NCBI GenBank assembly: GCA_903813345.2
Contig: CAIIXF020000001.1
Location: 47,387,885 to 47,447,884 of the forward strand
DNA: 60,000 nt
Reading direction: 5' to 3'
DNA from: Owenia fusiformis
Taxonomy: Eukaryota; Annelida; Polychaeta; Sabellida; Oweniidae
Part shown: piece by piece, positions 44,668 through 59,600 of the stretch
Numbering within the stretch: the stretch's first letter is position 1
How the letters are laid out: each line of letters starts with the position of its first letter
Notes under the pieces: generated by a model
What the model was told of the DNA's origin: nothing
Databases searched by the model: none
The model's input: only the letters and a program-made list of their open reading frames with translations
Translations under genes and position numbers: made by a program

Positions 44668-47600
44668 CTAAAAGGCAAAATAAATAAAAAGCAATGTCAA
44701 TCAGAGATTTACAAGAAATTTGTTTTTTATACTTAAATATATTATTTAACAGCTTGTTCAAGTGTCTTTGCAAGTTTTTAAGGAATGATTTGGAATGATT
44801 CATCTTACCTGAATTTTTCCAGCCTGACCAGTTGATTCCATTCGACTTGACACATTAACAGTGTTCCCCCAAATGTCAAAATGGGGCTTTTTAGCTCCAA
44901 TCACTCCGCCAATAATTGGCCCCTGATTAATGCCTACAATATTAAATACGGTAGGAACATTTAATATGATGAAATAAAATGTGAAAAGTACATCGTAATT
45001 ACAATTAAGGATTTAAGGTCACTTTCAATTAGAATGCTGGCCACTTCATTCAAGATAAAAAAGACAAATCACAATACGATGTCGTTTAATATATAGACAG
45101 GCTAATCCCATTTATTATCTTTAAAATGATAAATTATAACTGACCTTCAGGATACTGTAAATACAGTAAATGATAAATTAACTGATGTGCATGAGACAAG
45201 GTTCGTGATTAAATAAAAAATAAAAGCATGTCAACGATATAGTTCAAATCTTACCTATTCTCAAGACAAAAGAGTTGAAGGACTGAGAATTGATTCTGTC
45301 AAGGGTCTCTTTAAGCGCATATGCGAAGTCTGTCAAATCAGCTAGGTGCTGCCATCTTTCTTTAACGGGTGCATCCTAAAACGAATTCAACATTTAAAAT
45401 ATTGAATTGGCAATTGCTTTTTTCCAACAATTTTATGAGCGATACTACATGTATATTAGTAATAGTGAAACTATTATGTTAGCGTATCTATGTTCATAAT
45501 TATTAGACTATCTATAGCTATCTGTTATATAACATCCAAAGTACCACGCCGAGAATGCAGATACAGTATTAAAAGAATACATTTTTTATATTTTGTTGGC
45601 GTATATTTTGACAACCGGATATCCAAAATTGGACCACGTGTTTGCGCATGCTTATCAATAGCGACATAAAAATTAATTTGTCATTAATTTCCAACCTAAT
45701 GTAATTGAGAAAGAAATTAAGGTTCAAACATATTAAGCTTATAAGACACCCCTTTGCATGATGGATAAATCTGATCAAATCCCCACGGTACGGTCTAGGC
45801 AAATAGGCTAGGCAAATGGAAGTTTAACATCCCCAAAATTGCAACAGTTTTTAAATTAGGCTTATATTGTATATTGATATCAGTTGAAAAACATATCAAA
45901 AATGTAGAAAAATATATGCAGTGGACAAATATGAAATGTCACATTCTAGGTACCCCCCTCCAAATTTGAGTATGGGATTGTAAATAATTTTTTATTTCAA
46001 AATGGGATGCTCTTCTCAACTAAACGAGTAATATTATGATAGTTTACTGACATAAGAGCAACTAAAAATTGTTAACCAACTATTTGAGTGCAATAATTGG
46101 CATTTCTAGCCCCAAATATCTGAAAATAGGCCATCAAATAGCCTGAATTTAATATAACAATGTATTTATTTCTGTATCTATTCATCAGAATTGCATGAAA
46201 AAAATCAAGGAGGTTATTATACACCTGACCATTGTATTTGATAAGTATCAGGGTCATTAAGTGGATATTGAGGGTGAAAATAATATTTGAAATTTCAATA
46301 TTTTACCACATACCTTTTTGGGGTGACCTTGCTTTTGTCTAATTACTTCCAAGATATGTCATATTTGAACTCAATAGCACAACTAAATTATTTGTAAAGG
46401 CTTATTTTGTCCTGAAAACAGTTTTTTGATGTTTTCAGGAAAGGATTATGTAAAAAAAAAAGTAGAAAAAACAGCAAATGCCAGGTGAAATATAGGGGGA
46501 GCCCTACTTTTAGTTCATAACTGCTAAATTATCAAATGTTTTTTCCTTTTAAATTCAATTTGATATATAATATACCTTTTCTGGTAAAAGAGAGAACGAT
46601 TTGTTAGAAATAAGTACAATCGGTGGTCTAAAAATATCCTTGAAAAGGCAACAAAATGTTAAATATCCCTGTCCCTGACATCAGTTTATTAATATGAGCC
46701 AAAAAGGTAACCCAACTAAATGTTTGTTAATAACCCAGTCATTCAGCATGGGTGTGACATCATATTTGGCACAATTACCTTGTTCAATGTTCTTTCATTC
46801 TACTAAGTGTCATTGATCTATCCTTAATAGTCACGATTTTATGGCCATTTACAAAATGTGCTCAAAATATCGCAATGTGCCTAACTGACTGGACATCAAT
46901 ACCACCATTTTTTATTATCTGTGGACCTTTTTTCTATACTAACAACACTTGAAACAAGAGATAAGAATGAAGATGAGAGCCATGACACAAGATTTTTATG
47001 CTCCTGATTTGAACAACTACGTACGATACGTTCAAGTTGGCCTCCAGGCATGACACTCATATTTCATGGCATGGTATAAAATGGCCATAAAAATCGTGAC
47101 CACCAGAGATAGACCACTGAGACTGGGTAGATTGATAATACATTGACCAAGGCTCAATTCTGCCAAATATGACACTAAATCCATGCAGGATGACTGGACT
47201 GGGTTATTAAGATTTGTTTGGGATACGTTTTTGGCTCGCCCTGTATTAAGGAAAAAGAGTTACTTTTGACTACGGTGTTCTTAACCACACAGTGATATTG
47301 AGAAATGAAATGAAGAAGTTCAACTGAAGAATGTTGGATTTCAAGATGAAATTTAATAAAAAATGAGGAAAAGGTTTCTCCGTTAATAAATACTACTGAG
47401 TTAACTAGTGTAAATCCCTGGTCTTTATACAGGGCATGGCCCGATTATGTTATGTTCATTATCAAAAATGCTGCCTTAATTTTGTAATCTTAACCTTCAT
47501 ATATATTTGTCTTACTTATAGAGAGCAAAAAATAATGCTGATTAAATAAGCGAAAAAAAATTTTGGGCCCCTAAACCCCTAAAGTGGGCCCAAATTTTGA

Positions 47601-50600
47601 AATATTGAGGCCCATTTTCTTCAAAATTTGGCCTGAAATTAAAAAATAAGGCCTTAAAAGGCCCTCTTATGACCAAAAAGGCCCACTTTTTAGGGCCTTA
47701 AGGCCTTTTTGGTCCCAATTTTTATTCTTGGCCCGCCCAAGGGGGCCCGGACCCCAGCCCCCCCCCCAGATCCGCCAGTGTTCATTATTTAGTCATCATT
47801 ATTTTCATGATCAGTTATGGAGGTATTTGCACAAATGCCTTTGCATACCTACTTCATAGAAGTAAAATATGCCTAACACACACAATGGATGATCTCTGAG
47901 AGAGGAGAGCTGCATTTAGGCAATAAGAACAAACGTTTCGTTGCTTATTTCCCAGCAGTTTATTTCCCTCCCACTCCTGGATCTGATGGTACACTCTATA
48001 ATTGTTGTTTTCCGCAGCATCAGAAGTTGGAGGAAGAACACGGGGCTGCAATAATTCATATCTTGCTGCTCTCTTTTAATAGAATTTTTGAAGCCTAAGT
48101 TCATTTAGGGTTTCACCATTTTTCCACCATAAATTGACAAAAGAGCATGTTCCTCCACAGACTCTTAAAAATGAATTACTTGAGTATTTCCCAAGTATTT
48201 CCCAAGTATAAAAATTACTTAAAGTTAAATACTTAGTTTTACTTCATTTTAATTTGTTTAACTTATATTGTCATTTTGAGTGTTTTAATTGCTTAATTAT
48301 GTAAATGAGTATTACAATTACTACAGTAAGTATTTCAATTTCTCTCCTTGCATTAGTAAATTCACCATAAATGAATTACTTAAAAATTACTTAAAAATTA
48401 TTCAGTAGTTCAAGATTATTGACTTAATTTTTGACTTAAAATGAGTAGTACAATTTCTCAATATAAGGAAATCCAAGTAATAATTTTTAAGAGTGTCTGC
48501 AATGACAGAGTTACTGGCATTTCACTGGTTTTCCACTTGATTACGTTGTAACAAAATGTCGGAACATCGAAGATATGATTTTTCTTTTTTCCTTATTTCA
48601 TGCGTTGTAGGCAGAATTATCACAAACATGTATCAGTATTATATGTTTAAAAATGTACATATTTGCGGACAAATAGTTCAGAAGACAACAGAATCGTCGA
48701 TTTACTTCCTCACTTAAGTTACATAAACGGTATTTTGATAAACAGTTAAGATCTCACTTTGAACTGCCACCGTTTATGTAAGGAATGAAATCAACAATTC
48801 TGTTGTCTTCTGAGCTATTTTTGCGCAAACATGTACATTTCTAAAACATATGATACTGATACACGATTGTGAGAAAAAAACATCGTGGGGATTCTGCCTA
48901 CAACGAGTGAAAAAAGGAAAAAAGAAATATCGTGCCTTCGACGTTTAGATATTTGACCCGTTTCGGTAAGAAGCGTAATTGATCGGATCACCAGTGCTTT
49001 GATAATTTAAAAACAACCGCTTGTTTTCTCAAGAACTCACTCTTTTCTATCTGCCTCAATGATAGCTTCTTGTCTATGCCATATACCGGTATAACCTGAA
49101 TGCGTTGTCACACCCCAGAAAAGATAAACAAAATATTGTCACAGACCACTATTTCCGAAGACAATCTTATTTCATTTATATTCCAACATTTTGATTCTTG
49201 GGTTGCTGCTTTTGGTTCAGGTTTGAAGAAAATGTTGAAGTTTGTGTTTTGTGCATGATAAATTAGAAGCACAAGGAGATCTGTATGAGTATACTGTATT
49301 TGAGGTTTGGACACTTTGCATTGCAGTTTTCACAATCACAATATCTGCATCCGATTCTGAATGTAGCACATGTACACTCAATGTTTTCCAACCTGACAGA
49401 CAGATTTACCATCATTCCTACGTAGTGAAATTATATTAATGAATGTGCTCTATCAGTTTAAATTCCGTTTAATAACCATAAATTCGTTTCTACAGCATTA
49501 TACATCCAATTTTATAGTTCAAAAGTAATGTACTCTTAATATGTAATGATTTATTTATCTGATGAATTTAAATTCTTTAATTGCGGATTGTAAATAATAA
49601 TTTAAACAATATTAAATTCCACAGAAACTACAACTTACATTATTTAGATAAGCCTAGTATAGAGCAGTTATCAAATACCCTAATATCAGAGTGGTGATAT
49701 GTAATTATTCATCAAATACAAGTGAGGTCACCTTAACATTTCACCTGGTGCAACTAATAATTCCTAGTTTTCATACTAATAAGGTATAAACCGTCACAAA
49801 ACTTGTATTTTAGATGATGACAATCCTATATAAATGATTTAGATGTCAACTCTAATACAAATGTGATGCATTGTGGGAGTTAGTCATCAAAACTATAGTC
49901 TCCCCTATAGTAGGCGGGGCAAAACTATGAAAATGAAATAATTTTTTTCTTCCTAAGTATACACGTTAGAATTCTGACACTCACCAAACATGAAGTTCAT
50001 ATGAATATGTAACACCATGATTTTTTCATGCTTTTCTGACTAACTGATCCTAAAATATCTAAATAGATATGTGAAAACATGCCTGTTTTGTGGCATATTT
50101 TGTTATACTTTGGGGTCAAATGACCAATTACTGGTCTCAAAAATGGTTAAAATAATATTTTAATTATTTGTGAATATGTGGTCTATCATAATAAAGCTTG
50201 AATACTTGACTAAAGTATTCCATTTGGGAAGGAAAAATTGTTTCCTACCAATACTCAATTTTGGGGTAGGGTTGTAGGGGGTACCTAGGAAGTGAAATTT
50301 CATATTTGTCCACTGCATACATTTTTATACATTTTTGATATGTTTTTCAACTGATATCAATACATAATATAAGACTAATTTAAAAACTGTTGCAATTTTG
50401 GGGATGTTTGGGCCTTTTATGAGCCCATTTGCTTGGCCCTAAAAACGATTACAATGTATTGGCATTTAGCTCGGCCTCATAATGGTATTTCGGAGGCTTC
50501 AATAGAAGAGTTTTATGTTTAAGCAGGCCCGTAATCATGCAGTTTTTCACCATTTTGAGCACTTTTCAAGTGATTTTAGCCATATTTGGGGCAAAATTGT

Positions 50601-53600
50601 CAAATGTGAACCCCCCCCTGGAAATTTTTGAAAATTGAACCCCCCCCCCCCCTTGGCAAATCCTGGCTACGGGCCTGTTAAGTAACGTATTGTCACACGA
50701 TCTGTAAATACTTATATCAACTTCAGCTTGATATAACGTATCAAAGCACATTCAGTAATACTTGAGACGAGGACAAATAGGAGTGTAGCTAGATTATACA
50801 TTACGCCGACCAGACTGATAGAATATACAGGGTATCCAAAACGTGTAGAGATATTATGGTTACCCTGTACTAAAGGACTGTATGGCAGAGGACATTAGGA
50901 GGAAGCACACAGGGAGTAATACTAGGATTGTTCAAATAATTAGCTTATGATACGCGTTTTCAATTATTCAAACAGAATTATTTAGTCTGTTTACTTTGAA
51001 TAATCAAACGATGTGCTCGTCTTTTTATTATAGGTGTGCTGCTAATATGAAGGGGTATTTAAGGGGAGACAATCCGAGACATGGTTTGCATAAAGGTGAC
51101 ATAATAAATTGTACGTTTCGGATTCGTAACAGCGGTATAATGTTTACCCAACAGTACCGATACTGACAATAGAATATAAAAGATAATTTTATAATGGTTG
51201 CAGGTGCTAGCAAGTGTAAGGATCTGAACTCCACCTAACAAACATGCAGCATGCATTTACATGTGTAGGACAAGCATGATAGATTACAGCGAGGTAGGGC
51301 ATAATAGAAGTGAGATAACAAGTGGGTTACCAAAACCTTCATTTATACCTGGGTCACATTTGCTCCGATCCATCGACCGGCGCCCGGCCGATTGAGTGTT
51401 TTGTTTGATATTGTATTCAATTTTGAACAAAATGCTCAATCGGCCGGGTGCCGTAGTGAAAATCGGAAAAATGTGACCAAGGCATTACTGATACAATACA
51501 TTAAACGAGTATCACCTTTCACATTACCTGCTTTGCCCCGTTCTCCTTCTATTGTACAATCATATTGATATAGTTATAGTATCATAGTTTTGTATAATTC
51601 TACTCAGTCACTGACAAATAAGTTATTTAAATGTTGTAGGAATTTCTATACTATAATTAACTTAAGAATAATATGATTATTATGCAAATGATCTTAAAAG
51701 TTGATATTCATTATTTCTATTTCGATGATAAATAATAACTCTATTATATTTGATAACTAGATATAGTTAGTTACCTTGGGGATACTGTATCCTAGGTTCA
51801 TGCCACTAGCCGCCATGTACGTGGATCCGATAGTCTTAATCTTTATTATGTTTTTAAATCGAGCCTCATTGAGAAGCTGAAACATAAAGAAAAATGACTC
51901 ATTCAAAGTACTTCTAAGGAGCTCCAAGATGCGCGTTAATATAGCATATCAAATTTTATTCCATAGTTAGCATGATATTCATAGGATAACATGTGAAAAT
52001 AAAAACAGTATTTTTGTAATCAGTGGTAAAATATGATATTTTTGACAAATTTTCACTTAACCATAACATACGGTTTTTAGCCATGACATACGACGTCGTA
52101 TGCGATGGTTTATGGATTTTTGCTACTTCAGACTCAAAACGAGGCTAAGTGTCAACATCGCCGGATCGTTTGGAAATTCGAATTAAATAACTTAATTTCC
52201 GACGATTCTGATGATGAATCTAACTATGGAATAAAAAGAACATCCTATGATTTACTCGTGATATGATTTTAATCCACTCATGGATATTGATATCTGCACT
52301 CTCTCGCTACGCTCGCTCGTGCAGATATCATATCCATTCGTGGATAAAAATCATATCACTCATAAATCATAGGATATCCTCTATATCTTACACATTACTC
52401 AAAGTCTGATATTGGGTTGAAGTGGCGAGTGATAGACATTTCGGATTAATTAATACGATAATTTTTGCCATGTGCTTTCTCTCCTCATATGTGACAATTT
52501 GATGTCTGTAATTCGATTCCTACTCACCTCGTCATAGTCAGATATGATTTCATTGAGGAACCTGAGACACTCCAAGCCGTCATTGTTGACACTATCCTCC
52601 GTGTAGAAGTCGTTAAAGTTGGGGCAAGATGCAAATATAACACCAGCCTCGTCATACGCCTGACTCACCAATTCCTGAAATCAAAATATTGTTTAACATA
52701 CCGTACTTACTTCTTCAGGCGTCATCTCAACAATCAAAAAGACTTACATATATCGATTCTAATTGGCATATGATTCTTCCGGTTGCTCGCATAGATATAT
52801 AATCATATTTATTATGTAGTACTATTGTTTCAAAGGTAGGATACTGCTTCTATGGAACGTACTTCGTCTCGTTTCTTGGTTCCAATGAAGTCCCTAGCCA
52901 CATGAGCAGGTAAAATATTGTATACTAAGGCTTCATTCTTCTCTCTTTGTTTTTGAATCAGTTCTTTCGCCTCGTCAGCCTCATACTTCCAAATGAACAA
53001 CTTGCGCATAACAACCTCATTCTAAAAATTAAAAACATGCCCAGTTACAATTTCCTGCGGAAGTTGGTCAACATCTGCATTATAATTACAATCGACATTA
53101 TTGTGTTAAAAGATAAAGATGTCTAATTTACCTTTTTTTATTAACAAAATGTATATTCAGAAGAAGAGCAAGCTACATTGTGTAAATATGTGATAATTAG
53201 TATCATTTAATGGAGCATGCCGCAACATAACTCAACACTGAAGTGTTCAGACTCCGTTTTAATCTTCAAATATTTGTAAAATATGTTTTACTTACATGTC
53301 TTATGTAGAATGCAAGTGTCAAAGAGATCGCGATGGCCTTCCCAACTATAGAATACTTTGTGCTTACAGTTGTCGCCAACCTAAGAGTATAAGACAATGG
53401 GTAATTCAATTTACATGTATGTGATACCTTCAATTATCAACTCGTTCACATTAGATAACACTTTTCAGAAAATTGATGAAGTAAAATTTGGTAAAAGGGT
53501 GATCAAATATTAACACCTACCTACACAGTGAAAACTGTGGCTCAATAGATGTTAATTGTGCATAGGTTTTACTAATCAGACAAATTTCTCAAAAATAGGG

Positions 53601-56600
53601 ATAAGTTCTACCAATCAACTATAAATATGATGTCCAATTGTTGTTTAAAAATACAGGGTGACACAAAAAATGTTACCCTCTAATTTTGGAATAACTTTCT
53701 CAAATATGATTTAATCTTCGTGATTTTTCTGTGTAGACCATATTTGACGAAATTATTTTAAAATGAGTAGATATGACATTACTGATAATATGTGTAAAGG
53801 CAATTCAGAAATGATTCAAATAATGACTAAGTCAGAAATCCTTATTTCAGTAAATTGAATTTTTGAACATTTTCGCAAGAATTTACGTCAGGGCAAATCT
53901 GGAAATCTCGAAATCATACATGCAAAATAAGAACACCACGCTTTTCTCAAAATTGAACACAGAAAAATCACAAAAGTACATCATATTTGAGAGTTATTCC
54001 AATACCCAAGGGTTGTGTGCAAAGTTAAAACTGATATATTGGGAGGAAGCAGCAAATAAATAGACCTTCTTTACGAGGTCAAAATGTACTTTTTAGATGT
54101 GAATACTTCAGAATATTGCTTACAATGATTAGCTATTGCAGATCTTTCTACAATAAAAATGACAAAGAATGTTGCAGAGAGAATGTTTATTTTCTGGTGA
54201 TTGTGTCACTTTTGTACAAATTACCGTACTCTTCTTCTTAGAATCCTCATAATGGTGGTCATTTACTGTGGTATAGTTAAAATTTATGTTATTTTTGAAT
54301 TAAAAGATACCATCTCCCAATTTACATTCCTTGCCGTAAGGCGAAATATTTATGTAAGTGGTCACTGACCATGACAGACCATCAGGCTTATGTTTAAATC
54401 AGTTTTAGGCCCAACTTCTAAAAGATGAACATCTCTCACAATTTCTCTTGATAATAAAATAAAGTACTTGAATAAAACAAAATATGAAATAGTCGGTTAT
54501 TTAATATAAAGGAAGTTAAAACGCTTTATAACATGGTGGAGCAGCGGGGTAATTTCCTATTTCTCAAATCCATAAAAGTTTCATTTAGATTTTGTTAGAG
54601 GACTGAGATCTTGGCTGCTCCACCATGTTATAAAGCGTTTTAACTTCCTTTATATTAAATAACTGACTATTTCATATTTTGGAAGTTAAAACGCTTTATA
54701 ACATTACGATCCCGTTCAACAAAGGAATGGATGAAAAGGATACAAATACATTATTGTATGCTAAAATAAACTTCGACCTGCAACATGCATGTTCGATTAT
54801 ATTAACAATTTATCGAATTTATCGGGAGTTAAAACGGATTACAGGGTTCCAAAAGATCAAAAGCAATTTTTGAACACCAAATCCCGCAAGTTACAGGTTG
54901 CGAGTCGCAGGTTAAAGTTTTTTAGCCACATTTCAAACGAAATTAAGTAACAATTGCTTACGTATTGTAGGAACCATATAGAGCTATATCATATCTGTCA
55001 AACAGGTTCGGGAGAACGATTGCATACAACACACAATACACGACAGTGAGTGGGACCAATATAAGTATCTTCGCCAAGAATCCCAGCTGCACCAACACTG
55101 TTACTTCGATCAGCACGAGAATGCCATAGTATGAGAAATATACGGGATACTCGCAGTTGAGAGATTCACTGTTCAAAGGCAGGGAGAATGTATTGGAAAT
55201 GTTGGAATCACATCCGAACTGCAACAAACAAGAGCACATGTTCTATAAGCCATACATGTTGTTGGTCTAATCATTATGACCGGGTCGATGCCATTGATAG
55301 TTGTTAACTGGTAACCAATATTGCCATGGGCATTAGATCTATTATGACAACATATCTACGTACGCAGAGAGTGTTAACGTTTAGTCAATAACTGCCTCGA
55401 TTCGGAAATCATCCTAGTAATGTAGTTCCTTTAGTTGGAATATGTTGTTCATGTATTGTCCTATAAGGCATTCGATTATTTTTGGAACTGTCATGACATT
55501 TGCCCTTTCAAGATCACCCTTGGCATACGCAGCTACTGCTGCTGATAATGGACCGGATGGGTAGGTTACAACAGCGTGACCGACGCGGTATATAACTGTT
55601 ATTTTTTAATTCAAATAATCTACAACTAGGTTAATACCTTTAGTGTCTTTGGAATATTTAGAAGCTCTCTAATTTAAAATTTTTAAGAGAAGTAAAAAGG
55701 AAAAGGCCTAATTTTAAAGAGTATTTATTATTTAAAGAAAATTTACAACAAAAAGTAACCGATATATATTATACCAGCCACGCTTGCCAGTATGTGCTTT
55801 GATTTTGTTTTCCGACTCACGGTTTTTATTTTCTTGAATGGATCCCGAGGCAAATAGGTAAAAGGATCAATAGCCTATAGTTATACTTTCACCGCTAATT
55901 CACCGCTTAGCTTAATCGCAGATGTGATTGCTACGTCGTCATGATACTAGTATATTATTATTTACATTCTGAATGTGAGACAAAATTTTATATTTATATA
56001 ATTAAAGTTAAAAGTCGGTCTAACGGTATTTATTGGTATACTATGATTTTTGAGTTTACACATGTATAGATATCAAAACTTTGCTTACAGTGAATGAAAA
56101 GACGTACCATATAAACAATATTACAAGCAGCAAGGACGAGAATAGCGGAGATAGTCCACCCTGCCCTGAGCCAAGGTTTGCGTAGAAGCCATTGTGAGAA
56201 AGACACTGCGCATCCAACAAAACGTTTTGGGCTACTTGCGGCGAATGGAAACACGGTGAACACCGTTAACAACAGAGCCCCAATTATGAACGTCAATATG
56301 CTGAATAGACTTCTGAAATAAATAGTACATGCGTGTTACTTCGAATACATCATACTTGATCACTGCAAATATACCATTTCAATATTAATGATTATATTTT
56401 GTGGTGTTCTCGATTGCTTCCATCTTTTCAAGTTGAAGTTCAATCGATATTATATTGTATCGGATGCCATTATATTAGTGACACCAACTAGTTGTAAACC
56501 TGTATAGTTTTTTCAAATAACTATAGAGCTTACGTACACGTAGCTCGGTGCGCTGACTGATGTGAAACGAAACTGACAGTTTATTATTAAACCAATGTCA

Positions 56601-59600
56601 GGATAGTGAATATATTTAATTCATTAATATAGGTTATTTACTGGGAGGGATTGAATATGGGTTTTATTCCGAGGGACAATATGATATTGACCGAAGGGTA
56701 ATATGATATTGACCGAGGGAGCACATCCCTCTAAAATGTTACATCTGGATAATGCAAACATTATGCACATTGTTTGCGCTCACTCGGTCAATATCATATT
56801 GTCCAATGTCAACATAATATTTTCCGAGAAATAAAACCCATATTCATTTTATCAATTAGTCAATGTTAAAAATAACCGGGAAACCAAAAATAGGTTAATA
56901 CGCTCCAATACGATTTTTCCCGGGGACAATACGATTTTTTCATGTAATACGCTCCAATACGATTTTTTCCAGGGACAATACAATTTTTGATGTAATACGA
57001 TTCAATTATACGATTTTATTCCTTCATATTTCCCTGGGAAAACAGTAGTATTATGGAATAACTTTATTTATTTCATATGTATCTACAATGTACAAGAAAT
57101 GTGCCAATGGAAAATAAATTAAAAGTTTGAAATCTGATGGTATATAATAAAGTCGATTGAATTCATAATTGTGCTTCTCCATTAGGAGGCAGTGTACTCT
57201 GTATAAGAAGGTAAAGTCAGCCATGACAAGGGTGCATCAATAACTAATGTTAGTGCTTATCTTTGGGATATGACAGAATGGCAATTAGGGCAATGACTTT
57301 GATCCAACAAGTCTATGGAAATATTGCATGATTATAAACAGAGAACAGATATAGCGAATCACTCGTTGAAAAATTTTATTGCATTCAATTTATCAGGGCT
57401 AATTTTTTAATAATATCAATTTTATATAGTAACACTTTTTGATACTTATTTTTCGAATAAAATCGTGCTTTGAAATTCAAGGCGAGCTTAAAATCCCATT
57501 TACCAAGAAAGGATATATGCGAGACTTGTTTGGTTTAGTTTATCTTATTTGAAAGATGATCTACATTTAATGTTTGATTATTAGAATATCAATATTAGTA
57601 TGTTGTAATATACCCTTAATTATGGTCAATAAGATAATCAAAATGTGTATATATTGATCTTACTTTGGTGCTATACAAACGTATGAGAAGAAACAGCAGA
57701 CCAATACAACGCATGTACCAAGGATGGCAACAGAACTGAACTTCTGACGGTTTCGATCAAACAGCTCTTCCATGTTCGTATCGTGGTAATGCATAGTTAT
57801 GAAATTAATACGTTTGCCAATATCTCTGAAATAAGATTGGTAAGTAGTATTTAGTATATGTGTACACAAATGAATCAACACAAATAGACGCATTCAATAT
57901 ACTTTACGAGGGTTGTTCCGAAAGTAATGAACCATGTGTTTTTGAACACACGTTTTACACATCGTCAATTCAATGGTCATCTCTTGAATTGTAACAATAT
58001 AATTTGAAATATAAATTTTCTCTATATTGTTTTATAAAACACACCCGACACTTCTTTTGTTCTTGGTATCATATGTTCGGAATGAAATAGACATCTTTCC
58101 GAACCTCATGAATTGGAACAAAAGACATAAACACAACGTGTTTAGGTCTATTAATATTGTAATTGTACTAAGAAAATTTTGGTTGATTTAAAAAAAATAT
58201 CTTGTTAATGAAATAAAAGGTTTATCTTAATTTTTGTCTATTTTTGTAGGTTTTGTTTTAATGATATGTCATGTCATTTTGTTCCAACAAGGTTCAGAAA
58301 GACATTTCATTCTCAAGAATTGGTAGAAAGGAACAAAAAACAATTTCACTAAAAAACAAAAAATGTTAACAAAAACAGTTATATAAAATATATGTAAATG
58401 ATTTTCGCATTAAATTGTTGTCAATCAGTAAACATTACATAAAGGACTGTGTTTTTACAGAATGTTTTCAATAATTGGTTTAAGAGAAAAACATTATTGA
58501 ATTCAGTTCACCATATCGATACCTATCCTTTAACAGAGAAGTCTCCAATTTTATACACACATGCAACAGACAACTATTACTCGTACAAGGGGCAACGTTA
58601 TTAGGGAACCAAAGGAATTCAGCTTACACTACAAACAATTGTGAAAGAGATAACCAATCTCTGTGAAACAGAATATTATGATACCACAAACATGTCCATT
58701 TCAGTAGCTTAAATTCGCTTCTAAAAAGAGCCTAGACATTGTAGAAAAAATACAAAACACAGAAACGATGAGTTGGTTACTAGGCATGATAAAAAGATGT
58801 AAATATCCAGATTGTGTACAAATATAATTGCAAATCGATATCATTATGAACATAATCCGACATCGTTCCGAGCGCTTACAAAGTATAGGCATTTATCATC
58901 ACTCACCTAAGTAATTGTTTAATAGTATTAAAAACGATCATTCTCATCAATATATATGGATGTCAATTATCATTAGCAAAAAGGTTTTTTACTGCCTGAG
59001 AATAACATGGTGTGGATAATAAACCAATCTGATTTTCCAGGACCTCTAATGGATGGGGATATCTTTTTCATAAAACGTGTCACGGTATTCTTCATTCAGG
59101 GAAAGTGGGCAGCACTAAAAATGTTGATTTTTTATGAATAAAATGTGATTTGAATAGATATATGAGATACGATATGCTTTTATGAACCTAGTTATCTTAA
59201 AAGCAAAAGACTATGTATTTATATACTTACTGGGTGGCTTCTTTCTCTACAATGGCTTCATATAGCAATTTGTTGAGATTTTCCTCCTTATTCTGCTCAT
59301 TGTTATCGTCATCGTCCTGGTCAAATATCATCCCACCAACGTAAATTTCGTCTAATGTCCCCTCTGGATACTAAAATATAAACCATCAACATAGATTTTG
59401 TCTAATTTCACTTGTGTTTATAAACATAAACCATCAAAATATATAGGTTTTGTCTAATTTCCCCTTTGGTTAATAAAATATAAACCATCAACATAGATTT
59501 CGTCTAATGTCCCCTGGTTACTAAAATATATTTTTTCCAAATATCTTTTGCACTGATGTCGCATTGTGATGGTCAAGTTTGTTAAATATAATTCCTTTTA

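Larger units (their letters stand above)
45835..50430. repeat. Inverted pair (45835-45965 and 50285-50430) in cyclase intron
   Basis: CATCCCCAAAATTGCAACAG, TGATATCAGTTGAAAAACAT ATCAAAAATGTA, GCAGTGGACAAATATGAAAT and AGGTACCCCCCTC... recur inverted 4.4 kb away. The interval may be one element now full of later insertions. Confidence 0.7.
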
